A stretch of DNA of 64,000 nt from JANQHS01 sp965267505 (GTDB lineage Bacteria > Bacteroidota > Bacteroidia > Cytophagales > CCMP332), in contig OZ254081.1 of assembly GCA_965267505.1 (NCBI GenBank), forward strand, positions 2,356,001 to 2,420,000. Reading direction: 5' to 3'. Positions within the stretch are counted from its first letter, which is position 1, and each line of letters starts with the position of its first letter. The notes beneath the pieces were generated by a model, which saw only the letters and a list, made by a program, of their open reading frames with translations, ran no database searches and was not told the origin of the DNA. Below are positions 33,470 through 43,033 of this stretch, one piece after another. A program made the position numbers and the translations under genes.

Positions 33470-34614
33470 AAAATATTACTGTCTTAGGCTCAACGGGGAG
33501 CATTGGTGTTCAGACTCTTGAAGTGGTTCGGGATAACCCTGGTTTGTTTAAAATATGTGGTCTTTCGGCAAATCGGAATTGGGAAAAACTTGTTGATCAG
33601 GCGAAGGAGTTCAGCCCCAAATATGTTTGTCTTAGCGATGAAGCTGCGTATGTCCAAGCAAAAAATTCATTGGAAGGATCGGATGTTGAAGTTCTTTTTG
33701 ACTCAGAAGGGTTAAGGACCTTAGCTGAAGACCCTGATTCTGAAATAGTACTAACCGCAATGGTTGGCTTCTCTGGTTTGGATCCGACAGTTAGGGCTAT
33801 TAGAGCTGGAAAGAACATTGCCCTTGCAAACAAAGAAACCCTGGTAGTAGGAGGAAATCTAATAACCGGCCTTTGTAAAGAATATGGGGTTGAAATGATA
33901 CCCGTAGACTCCGAGCATTCGGCAATTTTTCAATGCCTGGTTGGGGAAAAAAGAAATGAGCTTAGAAGGATCATTTTAACTGCCTCCGGAGGGCCGTTCA
34001 GGGGTTTTGACTCAAAAATGATCTCTGAAGTCACTCCGGAAAAGGCTCTTAAACATCCGAATTGGGATATGGGAGCCAAGATCACCATTGATTCAGCCAG
34101 TTTGATGAATAAAGGTCTGGAAGCCATTGAGGCAAAATGGTTATTTGACCTTGAATCAGATGAGATAGAGATTGTAGTTCATCCTCAATCTATTATTCAT
34201 TCTATGGTAGAATTTAAAGACGGTTCTATCAAAGCACAATTGGGTAAACCGGATATGCGTTTACCCATTCAATATGCACTCGCATATCCTGAAAGGATTC
34301 AAGGAAATTACGCGGACATGAGCTTTGGGAACCCCTTCCAACTGGATTTTGAACCACCGGACATAAAAACCTTTCGAAATTTGGATTTGGCTTTTGAAGC
34401 AATGAAAAAAGGTGGAAATTTGCCCTGTGTTTTGAACGCCTCCAATGAAATAGCTGTTGAAGGTTTTTTGGGAGGCAAGATTTCTTTTCCTGGAATTTCA
34501 GATCTGATCGAAAAATGCATGGAAAAAATAGAGTTCCAGGCAAATCCAAATCTTGAAGATCTCTTTGAAACAGATGCGGAAACAAGGGAATTGGCAAAAG
34601 AATTTATTAGGTAG
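33466..34614 (+). CDS. dxr: 1-deoxy-D-xylulose 5-phosphate reductoisomerase
   Basis: Second step of the non-mevalonate (MEP) isoprenoid pathway: NADPH- and metal-dependent conversion of DXP to MEP. The 382 residues begin at a TTG (33466) that overlaps the GH3 stop; this gives the exact family N-terminus MKNITVLGSTGSIGVQTLEV with its NADPH loop. Other hallmarks are ANKETLVVGG (about 121-130), PVDSEHSAIFQCL (metal and substrate residues), LTASGGPFRG, PNWDMGAKITIDSASLMNKG and VLNASNEIAVEGFL. It is complete. rseP follows immediately with no gap, a dxr-rseP pairing widely seen in bacteria. Confidence 0.96.
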   Translation: MKNITVLGSTGSIGVQTLEVVRDNPGLFKICGLSANRNWEKLVDQAKEFSPKYVCLSDEAAYVQAKNSLEGSDVEVLFDSEGLRTLAEDPDSEIVLTAMVGFSGLDPTVRAIRAGKNIALANKETLVVGGNLITGLCKEYGVEMIPVDSEHSAIFQCLVGEKRNELRRIILTASGGPFRGFDSKMISEVTPEKALKHPNWDMGAKITIDSASLMNKGLEAIEAKWLFDLESDEIEIVVHPQSIIHSMVEFKDGSIKAQLGKPDMRLPIQYALAYPERIQGNYADMSFGNPFQLDFEPPDIKTFRNLDLAFEAMKKGGNLPCVLNASNEIAVEGFLGGKISFPGISDLIEKCMEKIEFQANPNLEDLFETDAETRELAKEFIR

Positions 34615-35928
34615 ATGGACGGAATAATTATGGCGGCTCAGCTGATACTGGGCCTTTCGATACTGGTAGGGATACATGAATTCGGGCATCTGATAGCCGC
34701 GAAGATCTTTGGAATGCGTGTTGAAAAATATTCAATTGGATTTCCTCCTAAGATCTTTGGATTCACTTGGGGAGAAACAGAATATTCCCTTGGTGCCATT
34801 CCTCTGGGTGGATTTGTAAAAATCTCAGGGATGGTGGATGAGTCCCTTGATGTAAAGGAATTAGGAAAAGAGCCTGAGCCCTGGGAGTTCAGAGCCAAGC
34901 CAGCCTGGCAAAGGCTGATTGTGATGTTGGGAGGGATCATTATGAACGTGATCACGGGGATTGTGATTTTTGCTATGATCAGCTTTTTCTACGGTAAGAA
35001 CTACCTGGATAAAGAACAAGCCAATACCTACGGGATCTACCCATATTCCACCGCCGAAAAAATGGGTCTTCAAAGAGGAGACAAGATCCTTGAGCTCAAT
35101 GGAGACGACTTTGAGGACTTCGCTGATGTTCAATCAGGTTCATTCTTGATCGAGGATAATCCTGAGGTAACAATCGAGCGAGATGGTAAAAGGATGGTAT
35201 TGAAAGCACCATCTGGCCTATTATCAGAAAAGATCGGAAAGAAAGAAGAACCTTTTGCAGATGCGCTTGAAGGTTTTTATGTAAACCAGGTTACACCGGG
35301 CTCTAATGCGGATAAGGGTGGGTTGCAAAATGGAGATCGATTTATTTCGATCAATGGCGAACCCGCCAATTACATTCAAGATTTCCTTGTGACCATGCAA
35401 ACCCTAAAAGGCCAAGAAGCAAATTTTGTTATCGATAGGGGGGGAGAAAATATTAGCCTTAATATTCCCGTTACTGAAGCTGGAACCATTGGATTTTCCT
35501 TTGAAGGAGATCTTGAGAGATCTCTCAAAAGCTACGGATTCTTTGCCTCTTTTCCAGAAGGGTACAACCAATCATTCAGAGTATTAGCTGATAATATTAA
35601 GGGCTTTAAAAAGATCCTTTTTGGGGAGATACCTGCCTCACAAGCTGTTTCAGGTCCGATAGGGATTGCCACTTATTTTGGAGGCACATGGATCTGGAAG
35701 AAATTCTGGTATATAACAGGTCTTTTAAGCCTTATCCTTGCTTTCATGAATTTATTGCCAATTCCTGCATTGGATGGTGGCCATGTTTTTTTCCTTTTGA
35801 TAGAAATGATATCAGGAAAAACCCTTCCATTGAGGGCAATGGAAATAGCTCAAAAGACCGGTATGGCCATACTTCTGATGTTAATGGCCTTTGTGATATT
35901 CAATGATATATTGAAGCTGTTCACCTAA
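34615..35928 (+). CDS. rseP: RIP metalloprotease RseP (site-2 protease)
   Basis: An intramembrane zinc metalloprotease that cleaves anti-sigma factors and signal-peptide remnants in the inner membrane. The 437 residues have the catalytic HEFGH at 21-25 in the first membrane helix and the third zinc ligand in NLLPIPALDGGH near residue 383. Two PDZ domains lie between (about 125-200 and 210-290; the second is clearer, with VNQVTPGSNADKGGLQNGDR). Four transmembrane helices fit the family. The start directly after the dxr stop is natural; a second Met lies at residue 6. Its stop overlaps the convergent OmpA/PD40 gene by 4 bases. No anti-sigma gene is nearby. Confidence 0.95.
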   Translation: MDGIIMAAQLILGLSILVGIHEFGHLIAAKIFGMRVEKYSIGFPPKIFGFTWGETEYSLGAIPLGGFVKISGMVDESLDVKELGKEPEPWEFRAKPAWQRLIVMLGGIIMNVITGIVIFAMISFFYGKNYLDKEQANTYGIYPYSTAEKMGLQRGDKILELNGDDFEDFADVQSGSFLIEDNPEVTIERDGKRMVLKAPSGLLSEKIGKKEEPFADALEGFYVNQVTPGSNADKGGLQNGDRFISINGEPANYIQDFLVTMQTLKGQEANFVIDRGGENISLNIPVTEAGTIGFSFEGDLERSLKSYGFFASFPEGYNQSFRVLADNIKGFKKILFGEIPASQAVSGPIGIATYFGGTWIWKKFWYITGLLSLILAFMNLLPIPALDGGHVFFLLIEMISGKTLPLRAMEIAQKTGMAILLMLMAFVIFNDILKLFT

Positions 35929-37874
35929 TCACGGTGAATATCGAATTCTACTCTTCGGTTTAAGCCTCGGTCTTCGTCTGTTTGTTCATCGGGAACAATG
36001 GGTTTATCAAATCCATAACCTATCGCTGTTACTCTTGAGGGTTCTATTCTGCCATTTTCTAGAATGAATTTCCTAATGGCACCAGCCCTGGCTTGAGATA
36101 ATTGGTGGTTTGCTTCTGAATCCCCTTGAGAATCCGTGTGTCCTGAGATGGTCAATTTGAAATCCGGGTGATCTAAAAGGAATTCGATAACCTTCCAAAT
36201 ATCTTCTTCCATTTGTTCCAGAATCTTTGCTTCGCCAGGATGAAATTCTATGGATTGAAATTTCAATTTGCTCGAGATCGGAGAAGCGGAATAGATCTTT
36301 TCTTCAGATCCGTCAAGTGTAAAGATCTCTTCTATTCTAAAGAAATTCTCACCCTGGATTATCAGCAGGTAGGAGTTATTATTTATTAGATCAAATTCAA
36401 AAGTTCCGTCTTCTCGTAAATATTTTGGAGCAATATCTATCCCTTTATCCAGGTCTATAATTGAAACAATTCCCCTCATAGGTTGTCCTGAGGCAGTGTC
36501 AACCACTTTCCCCTGGAACCTGGTCTTGGCAAGTGGTTGGGCTCGCATAGGAAGAGGAAAAGAGTAAAGATCAAGATTTTCAAGGTCGGTTTCCTCTGAT
36601 CTCGCATAGTACAAGAATTCTGACTTTGAATCCATAGTGAAATAGTATTCACTACCTGGTCCATTTACAAGAGGACCTAGGTTAAGGGGCTCTGAAAAAT
36701 CATGATTCCCAGCTCTCTCTGTTTTGAAAAGGTCGTAGCTTCCAAAATTTACTATCTGCCCATTGGAGCTGAAATACAGAACAGATTGAGTTGGGTGGTA
36801 GAAAGGGCTTACTTCATTTGCTCTTGTATTGATCTTGGGCCCTAGATTTTTTGGAGTTCCCCAGGAACCGTCTACCCTTTTCACTGAAAAGTAAAGGTCA
36901 GCCAAACCAAAACCTCCTAGCCTATCAGATGAAAAATAAAGAGTGTCTTCACCGGTTGAAAGCGTTGGCTGGGACTCCCAAGCCTTACCGTTAATAATGG
37001 GTCCTAAATTTTTTCCTTTTTCCCAGGTGGAGTCTTCCTTTTGTACCGAATAAAAAAGATCGCAATCTCCATAGCAGCTCGGGCAATTGCACCTTGAAAA
37101 GAAAAGGGTCTTACCATCACGAGATAAGTAAGGAGATCCTTCATTGTAGGGAGTATTTATAGACTCCAAAGGTTCCGCGTATGTCCACTCACCATCCCAT
37201 TTAGGGGATTCGAAAAGGTCTTCGTTCGGCCTGAGCTTAAGAAATTCAAAGACAGTATTTCTAGTGGAAGTAAAGATCATATGGTCCGCCTCGAAATTCA
37301 GTGCAGGTCCATAGTCCGCTGCATTGGAATTAATATCCGACCCCATATTCTCGTAAATCTCTGCACCATAAAGAGTATCCACAAGATCTTCTGAGCCCAC
37401 CATGGTGAAATAATATTTTATTGGAACAAAGATCTCTTCCTCCTGGAAGCTTAAAGAATCATAATGAAGTTTGATCTTTTCGGTTTTGGCATTTGTATGC
37501 TTTAGAACCAATCTATAAGCATTTTTTGCGTTTTCGAGCTGCCCTAATCCTTCATACAATTGCCCAAGAATCCACAACATATTTAGGTCTCTGTAAAAAT
37601 TTTGAACGCCAAAATTTGAAATATACCTCTCGAGGGATCTAAGGAGTTTTTCAGTTTTCCCTTTGCGCTGGTATTTATTTATTCGTTTGATCTCACTGGC
37701 ATCTTCGTAATAATCGTACTCGAAGACATAGGGGAAAATGAATTCATTAGGAATGTTTTCAATTTCTTTTTTCTTTTTCCGACCGAAGGAATCATTGGGG
37801 ATCAGGCCTAAACCGAAGATAAGAAGGCAGATAAGAGGGATGGATATTTTTCCAAACTGGGAGAAGGGCCTCAA
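35925..37874 (-). CDS. OmpA family protein with TPR and PD40 (WD40-like) repeats
   Basis: 649 residues. An N-terminal signal peptide (about 1-30) is followed by a TPR-like segment (about 60-140). A PD40/WD40-like propeller comes next (about 180-430) with repeated strands such as EGSPYLSRDGKTLFFSRCN and NEVSPFYHPTQSVLYFSSN. A carboxypeptidase-regulatory-like beta-sandwich (about 445-520) and an OmpA peptidoglycan-binding domain (about 530-649, LTISGHTDSQGD and RGLNRRVEFDIHRD) complete it. The architecture matches the PorE-like T9SS accessory proteins of Bacteroidota, but many paralogues share it, so I give no symbol. A cysteine-rich turn, CNCPSCYGDC, stands out in the propeller. Periplasmic or outer-membrane, anchored to peptidoglycan. 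Confidence 0.88.
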   Translation of the reverse strand: MRPFSQFGKISIPLICLLIFGLGLIPNDSFGRKKKKEIENIPNEFIFPYVFEYDYYEDASEIKRINKYQRKGKTEKLLRSLERYISNFGVQNFYRDLNMLWILGQLYEGLGQLENAKNAYRLVLKHTNAKTEKIKLHYDSLSFQEEEIFVPIKYYFTMVGSEDLVDTLYGAEIYENMGSDINSNAADYGPALNFEADHMIFTSTRNTVFEFLKLRPNEDLFESPKWDGEWTYAEPLESINTPYNEGSPYLSRDGKTLFFSRCNCPSCYGDCDLFYSVQKEDSTWEKGKNLGPIINGKAWESQPTLSTGEDTLYFSSDRLGGFGLADLYFSVKRVDGSWGTPKNLGPKINTRANEVSPFYHPTQSVLYFSSNGQIVNFGSYDLFKTERAGNHDFSEPLNLGPLVNGPGSEYYFTMDSKSEFLYYARSEETDLENLDLYSFPLPMRAQPLAKTRFQGKVVDTASGQPMRGIVSIIDLDKGIDIAPKYLREDGTFEFDLINNNSYLLIIQGENFFRIEEIFTLDGSEEKIYSASPISSKLKFQSIEFHPGEAKILEQMEEDIWKVIEFLLDHPDFKLTISGHTDSQGDSEANHQLSQARAGAIRKFILENGRIEPSRVTAIGYGFDKPIVPDEQTDEDRGLNRRVEFDIHRD

Positions 37875-38007
37875 TTCTTTATTTTATTTCTTCAATATTA
37901 AGCTTTCTTGCCATTTGTAAAAATACACTGGGAATTGGCATATCAATTGCCCCATTAAAGCTAATTACAATATTAAAGCCCCGCTCAGTAATATCTGAGA
38001 TTTCATG

Positions 38008-38020
38008 TGTCAAAGTGACA
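38008..38020 (+). promoter_or_regulatory. Dyad TGTCA-AAG-TGACA before lon
   Basis: A perfect 5-base inverted repeat ending 13 bases before the lon ATG. With its right flank (TGACATAAT) it matches the motif upstream of clpB (TGACATAAT at 16286-16294) at 13 of the 15 right-hand positions. A shared stress regulator of clpB and lon is inferred. Confidence 0.5.
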
Positions 38021-38033
38021 TAATAATTAGCCA

Positions 38034-40499
38034 ATGAACAGAAAGGATGACTTTTTGACCAACAAATACCTTCTTCCAGAATTTGAAGAGGATTCCGGAG
38101 ACCTAATTCCCTTGATCGCACCGGAAGATGGAGATGAAAAAGAATTGGCCGACCTTCCTGGTGAAATCCCTATTCTTCCTCTAAGAAACACCGTACTGTT
38201 TCCCGGAATGGTAATCCCAATAACCGTTGGCAGGGCAAAATCAATAAAACTTGTAAAGGAAGTATACAAGAAAAACAGAATTGTTGGAGTTGTAAGCCAG
38301 CGAAATGTAAAGACCGATGATCCTGAATTAAAGGATCTTTATAACACCGGAACCATTGCCAGGATCGTAAAAATGTTGGTAATGCCTGATGGAAATACAA
38401 CCATTATTATTCGCGGAAGAAGCCGATTTGAAATCGGAAGAGAGATCCAAAGAGATCCTTATTTGGTAGCTGGATATCAATTATTGAATGATGTATTTCC
38501 TCCTAAGCCAGGAAAGGAATTAAATGCTTTGATGCAGTCTATCCAGGATGCGGCCAACACTATTTTGAAGATAAATCCTGAGATCCCTCAGGAGGCACAA
38601 ATGGCTCTGGATAACATAGATAACCCTCTTTTCCTGATCCATTTCCTTTGTTCTAATGTCAACGTTGACCTGAAGGAAAAGCAAAAGTTATTGGAATTTG
38701 CTACGGTGGAGGAAAGGGCTACCAAATTGCTTGAGATCATGTTGAAGGAGATCCAAATGCTGGAACTGAAAAACGAGATCCAAAGCAAAGTTTCTACCGA
38801 CATTGATCAGCAACAAAGGGATTACCTTCTTAGGCAACAGATGAAGGTCCTTCAGGATGAGTTAGGATATGATTCGCCTGAAAAGGAGATTGAAAGGTTC
38901 AGAGAGGAAGGAGAAAAGAAGAAATGGCCTGTGTCAGTTAAGGAGCATTTCAATAAAGAGCTAGATAAACTGGCCCGTGTTAATCCAGCTTCTGCTGAGT
39001 ATCCTGTCATGATGAACTATGTGGAGCTGATGCTGGAGCTGCCCTGGTCAGAGGCCTCAGTTGATAATCTTGACCTAAAGAACGCTAGGAAAGTATTAGA
39101 CGCAGATCATTATGGGCTGGAAAAGGTTAAGGATAGGATAATTGAATATTTGGCTGTTCTTAAGCTCAAATCAGATCTAAAAGCTCCTATTCTTTGTTTT
39201 TACGGCCCTCCTGGAGTTGGAAAGACCTCTCTTGGTAAGTCAATAGCTTCTGCACTTGGCCGTAGATATGTCCGAATGTCGCTCGGAGGGGTCCGAGACG
39301 AAGCTGAGATCAGAGGTCATAGGAAAACTTATGTAGGTGCTATGCCTGGACGTGTTATCCAGAATATCAAAAAGTCAAAATCAACGAATCCAGTCTTTGT
39401 GCTTGATGAGATCGATAAGGTCGGCTCAGACTTCAGGGGAGATCCAAGTTCAGCTTTGCTTGAGGTTTTAGACCCGGAGCAGAACCCAACCTTTGTTGAC
39501 AATTATTTGGAAGTCGAATATGACCTTTCAAAGGTATTGTTCATAGCTACATCTAATTCCCTTGAAACTATTCAGCCGGCTCTTAGAGATAGAATGGAGA
39601 TCATTGAGATCAATGGCTATACTTTGGAAGAAAAAATCCAGATTGCTAAAAAACACCTAATCCCGAAACAAAGGAAAGAGCATGGCTTAAAGGCTTCAGA
39701 TTTGAATTTGAGCACTAAGTCTTTGCAAAAGATCATTGAAGGTTTCACGAAGGAGAGTGGGGTAAGAGATCTCGAAAGGAAGATTGGACAGATTTGTAGA
39801 AGTGTGGCCAAAAAGGTTGCATCTGAGGAAAAATACAGTACCAATATCAGCCCTGAAGAGGTGAGAAATGTTTTGGGAGTCCCGCATTTTGAATCGGATG
39901 CCTATGAGGAGAACGAGATCGCCGGTGTGGTCACGGGCTTGGCCTGGACCCGCTTTGGGGGCGAGATCCTTACAATTGAATCCATCTTAAGCCAGGGTAA
40001 AGGAAAACTCACTTTATCAGGACAACTTGGCGATGTAATGAAGGAATCAGCCATGGCGGCTCTAAGTTTTATTAAGGCTAATTGTGATTCATTAGATATT
40101 CCTCAAAAGATATTTGAGAGATATGATGTCCACCTTCACGTCCCGGCAGGGGCCGTTCCAAAGGATGGTCCTTCTGCGGGAATTACCATGCTTACAGCAC
40201 TAGCGTCACTTTTTACTCAAAGAAAGGTGAAAAGCAAGTTAGGTATGACGGGCGAGATAACCTTAAGTGGAAAGGTTTTGCCAGTGGGAGGAATTAAAGA
40301 AAAAATCCTTGCGGCAAAAAGAGCTGGTTTGAAGACTCTGATTATGAGTAAGAAAAATCAAAGGGATATTGAAGAGATCGAAAAGGATCTTATCAAGGGA
40401 TTGAGCATCCACTATGTAGAAAGAGCATCCGATGTTTTGGATTTGGCGTTGCTTAAGAAAAAAGTTAAGGATCCAGTAGTATTTTCGCTTGGAGAATAA
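38034..40499 (+). CDS. lon: ATP-dependent protease Lon
   Basis: A cytoplasmic AAA+ serine protease for misfolded and regulatory proteins. The 821 residues have the N-terminal substrate-binding LON domain (from EIPILPLRNTVLFPGMVIP), a coiled-coil middle, and the AAA+ module with Walker A GPPGVGKT at 391-398 and Walker B PVFVLDEIDK. The protease domain has catalytic Ser714 in PKDGPSAG and Lys757 in GGIKEKILAAKRAG, spaced 43 residues as in characterised Lon. The start at 38034 gives the usual N-terminal extension of Bacteroidota Lon (KYLLPEFEEDSGDLIPLI). It is monocistronic or followed by porQ after a 36-base gap. A TGTCA/TGACA dyad precedes it. Confidence 0.98.
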   Translation: MNRKDDFLTNKYLLPEFEEDSGDLIPLIAPEDGDEKELADLPGEIPILPLRNTVLFPGMVIPITVGRAKSIKLVKEVYKKNRIVGVVSQRNVKTDDPELKDLYNTGTIARIVKMLVMPDGNTTIIIRGRSRFEIGREIQRDPYLVAGYQLLNDVFPPKPGKELNALMQSIQDAANTILKINPEIPQEAQMALDNIDNPLFLIHFLCSNVNVDLKEKQKLLEFATVEERATKLLEIMLKEIQMLELKNEIQSKVSTDIDQQQRDYLLRQQMKVLQDELGYDSPEKEIERFREEGEKKKWPVSVKEHFNKELDKLARVNPASAEYPVMMNYVELMLELPWSEASVDNLDLKNARKVLDADHYGLEKVKDRIIEYLAVLKLKSDLKAPILCFYGPPGVGKTSLGKSIASALGRRYVRMSLGGVRDEAEIRGHRKTYVGAMPGRVIQNIKKSKSTNPVFVLDEIDKVGSDFRGDPSSALLEVLDPEQNPTFVDNYLEVEYDLSKVLFIATSNSLETIQPALRDRMEIIEINGYTLEEKIQIAKKHLIPKQRKEHGLKASDLNLSTKSLQKIIEGFTKESGVRDLERKIGQICRSVAKKVASEEKYSTNISPEEVRNVLGVPHFESDAYEENEIAGVVTGLAWTRFGGEILTIESILSQGKGKLTLSGQLGDVMKESAMAALSFIKANCDSLDIPQKIFERYDVHLHVPAGAVPKDGPSAGITMLTALASLFTQRKVKSKLGMTGEITLSGKVLPVGGIKEKILAAKRAGLKTLIMSKKNQRDIEEIEKDLIKGLSIHYVERASDVLDLALLKKKVKDPVVFSLGE

Positions 40500-40535
40500 T
40501 TCAAATTTTACTTTGAGTTATTCGTTGGCATAACG

Positions 40536-41576
40536 ATGTATAGAAAACTACTTTTTCTTTTCCTTCTCTCATCAGTTTCAGCTTTTTCCCAAACTGGAGG
40601 AACTCAGGATTTTACCTTTTTGAATTTTAGGAAGTATGCCAAGCTGGAAGCACTTGGAGGTGAATTGATATCAGATAGGGGTAGGGATGTGAATTCGTTT
40701 TGGAATAACCCTGCCTCTATGACCCTGGACCGGACTCAGTGGGCTTCTTTTTCGTTCTTTCCATACTATGGAGGGATAAACAATTACATGTTGAGTTTTT
40801 CCTTGGAAGAGTCGAAAACAGGGGTATGGAGTGGAGGCTTAAATTATACCGACTATGGATCCATTCAGGCCAAGGATGATGCTGGAAACGATCTAGGTGA
40901 ATTTTCCCCCAGAAGTTTTTATGCAGGGGTTTCATACAGCTATCCATTGGAACCATTTTCAATTGGCGGGACCATAAAATATGCGAGTAGCAGGATCGAC
41001 AGCTATAATGCAAGTGGATTGTTTCTGGATATCGGAGGACAATTCTCACATCCTGAAAAAGACTGGGTTATCGGAATGAGCTTTTTCAATATTGGGTTTC
41101 CCTTCGATCTGTACCATGAGCATCAGGATTATACAATGCCATTCGATATACAGATAGGAACAAGTTTTAAACCCGAGCATATGCCTTTTAGGTTCTCTGT
41201 GACAGCCCATAGCTTATATAAGTATGATATTGTTTACCTGGATCCGAATACCTCAACTCAACTGGATCAAAATGGCAATGAGGTGGCTGAGGAAAAAAGC
41301 ACTTTTGATAAGATAGCATCTCATTTTGTGATTGGAGGTGAGATGATCATGAGCAAAAATTTCAATATCCGATTTGGATACAATCACCTTAGAAGAGCTC
41401 AATTAAAGGTTGATGAAAGAGCTGCTTTTTCTGGTTTTTCCCTTGGTTTTATGTTAAGGGTTAAATCACTTCAATTGGAATATTCAAGGTCTTTCTACCA
41501 TATCCATGGAGGCAGGAATATGTTCACTCTCCAGTTGAACATGAATAGGATACTAAAAAAGGATCTAAGCAATTAA
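40536..41576 (+). CDS. porQ: Type IX secretion system protein PorQ
   Basis: A 346-residue outer-membrane barrel with signal peptide MYRKLLFLFLLSSVSAFSQ. The N-terminal signature FTFLNFRKYAKLEALGGELIS...DVNSFWNNPASM is characteristic of PorQ, which belongs with PorU, PorV and PorZ in the T9SS attachment complex that processes sorting domains and adds anionic LPS. The rest shows alternating strands ending in FTLQLNMNRIL. hslU starts 1 base after its stop, so the two are cotranscribed although functionally unrelated. The call rests on the signature and length. PorV-like or other FadL-type relatives are less likely. Confidence 0.87.
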   Translation: MYRKLLFLFLLSSVSAFSQTGGTQDFTFLNFRKYAKLEALGGELISDRGRDVNSFWNNPASMTLDRTQWASFSFFPYYGGINNYMLSFSLEESKTGVWSGGLNYTDYGSIQAKDDAGNDLGEFSPRSFYAGVSYSYPLEPFSIGGTIKYASSRIDSYNASGLFLDIGGQFSHPEKDWVIGMSFFNIGFPFDLYHEHQDYTMPFDIQIGTSFKPEHMPFRFSVTAHSLYKYDIVYLDPNTSTQLDQNGNEVAEEKSTFDKIASHFVIGGEMIMSKNFNIRFGYNHLRRAQLKVDERAAFSGFSLGFMLRVKSLQLEYSRSFYHIHGGRNMFTLQLNMNRILKKDLSN

Positions 41577-41577
41577 T

Positions 41578-42966
41578 ATGATCAATAAAGATTTTTTTTC
41601 CCCAAAGGAAATCGTTAAAGAACTTGACAAATACATCATTGGGCAAAATGATGCTAAAAGAAATGTGGCCATTGCCTTAAGAAACAGGTGGAGGAGATTA
41701 AGGTCTCCTGAGGATATCCAAAAGGATATAGTCCCTAATAATATTTTAATGATCGGAGCTACGGGTGTTGGAAAGACTGAGATAGCAAGGAGATTGGCTG
41801 ATATTGCCAGAGCACCATTCACCAAAGTGGAAGCTTCCAAATTCACGGAGGTTGGCTATGTGGGAAGAGATGTTGAAAGCATGGTGAGGGACCTTGTAGG
41901 TCAGGGCGTTAAGATGGTCGAAGAGGAGAAAAAGAAAGACTTAAGGGAAAAAGCGGAAGAAACGGTGGAAGAGAAGATCCTTGATATTCTCATTCCCCCG
42001 GTTCCACAAACGGCTGGATTCGAAGTGGTTTCAAGCAACCCTGCAGAAGGAAGCGAAGAATCTGATAAAGATTTAAATGAGAAAACCCGGGAGAGATTCA
42101 GGGAAAAATTAAAGAACAGAGAGCTTGAAGACAGGAAGGTTGAAATAGATGTAAATAACCCTGGAATGCCAGGGGTTGGATTTGTTGGTGGAGGTGTCGA
42201 TGAGGTTTCCATGATGAACATTCAGGAAATGATCTCAGGGATGATGCCTAAGAAATCAAAAAAGAGGAAGGTGAGTATTAAGGATGCAAGAAAAATCTTG
42301 GTGGAGGAAGAAATGAATAGGCTCATCGATATGGAAGAAGTAAAAGAGGAGTCTATCAAGAGGGTTGAAAACCTTGGGATAATATTTATTGATGAGATTG
42401 ACAAGGTCGCCGGCAGGTCGAATCAACAAGGGGGGCCGGATGTGAGTCGAGAAGGGGTTCAAAGAGATCTATTGCCCATAGTTGAAGGAAGTACGGTGAA
42501 TACCAAATTTGGAATTGTAAAGACCGATCACATCCTTTTCATTGCCGCTGGAGCCTTTCATGTTTCAAAACCTTCAGACCTTATTCCAGAACTTCAGGGA
42601 AGATTCCCAATCAGGGTTGAGCTGGAAAATCTTACTGAAAAAGACTTTTTCAGGATTCTAAAAACCCCAAAAAATGCTCTTACTAAACAATATCAAGCCT
42701 TATTGGCAGCTGAGGACGTGAGCATTGAATTTTCAGATAAAGCACTGGAAAAAATTGCTCATATGGCATTCAGGATCAATGACGAGATTGAGAACATAGG
42801 GGCGAGGAGGTTGCATACTGTTATGAGTAGTCTGCTTAATGAGATTATGTTCGAAGTACCTGATAACATTACCCCCGGATCGAAAATCGATGTGACCCCG
42901 GAAATGGTTGAAGATAAATTAGCCAAGATGGTGGAAAATAAAGACTTAAGCCAATACATTTTGTAA
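41578..42966 (+). CDS. hslU: HslUV protease ATPase subunit HslU
   Basis: A Clp/Hsp100 unfoldase that feeds substrates to the HslV peptidase. The 462 residues show the N-terminal SPKEIVKELDKYIIGQNDAKR, Walker A GATGVGKTE (60-68) and VEASKFTEVGYVGRDVESMV. An intermediate (I) domain of about 150 residues rich in Glu and Lys follows, then Walker B IIFIDEIDKVAG. The C-terminal tail DLSQYIL is the segment that inserts into HslV, which implies that a working partner exists. hslV is not in this window, unlike the common hslVU order. The gene follows porQ directly. Confidence 0.96.
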   Translation: MINKDFFSPKEIVKELDKYIIGQNDAKRNVAIALRNRWRRLRSPEDIQKDIVPNNILMIGATGVGKTEIARRLADIARAPFTKVEASKFTEVGYVGRDVESMVRDLVGQGVKMVEEEKKKDLREKAEETVEEKILDILIPPVPQTAGFEVVSSNPAEGSEESDKDLNEKTRERFREKLKNRELEDRKVEIDVNNPGMPGVGFVGGGVDEVSMMNIQEMISGMMPKKSKKRKVSIKDARKILVEEEMNRLIDMEEVKEESIKRVENLGIIFIDEIDKVAGRSNQQGGPDVSREGVQRDLLPIVEGSTVNTKFGIVKTDHILFIAAGAFHVSKPSDLIPELQGRFPIRVELENLTEKDFFRILKTPKNALTKQYQALLAAEDVSIEFSDKALEKIAHMAFRINDEIENIGARRLHTVMSSLLNEIMFEVPDNITPGSKIDVTPEMVEDKLAKMVENKDLSQYIL

Positions 42967-42997
42967 TCCCCTCGGCTTAAAAACAGGCCCTTCTCCT

Positions 42998-43005
42998 TAT
43001 ATTTG
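42998..43005 (+). promoter_or_regulatory. -7 promoter element for ugd
   Basis: TATATTTG followed by CGGCC exactly matches the Bacteroidota -7 consensus TAnnTTTG and lies 28 bases before the ugd ATG, a typical distance. No clear TTTG -33 box is present at 19-21 bases upstream. Confidence 0.5.
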
Positions 43006-43033
43006 CGGCCTTAAAACTCTAACCCATTAATAG

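Noticed and set aside
37879..38121. An 80-codon minus-strand reading frame across the lon upstream region.
   Set aside because: It runs 88 bases into lon on the opposite strand and contains the regulatory dyad. It has no recognisable domain, and the part outside lon is too short to judge. Treated as chance.
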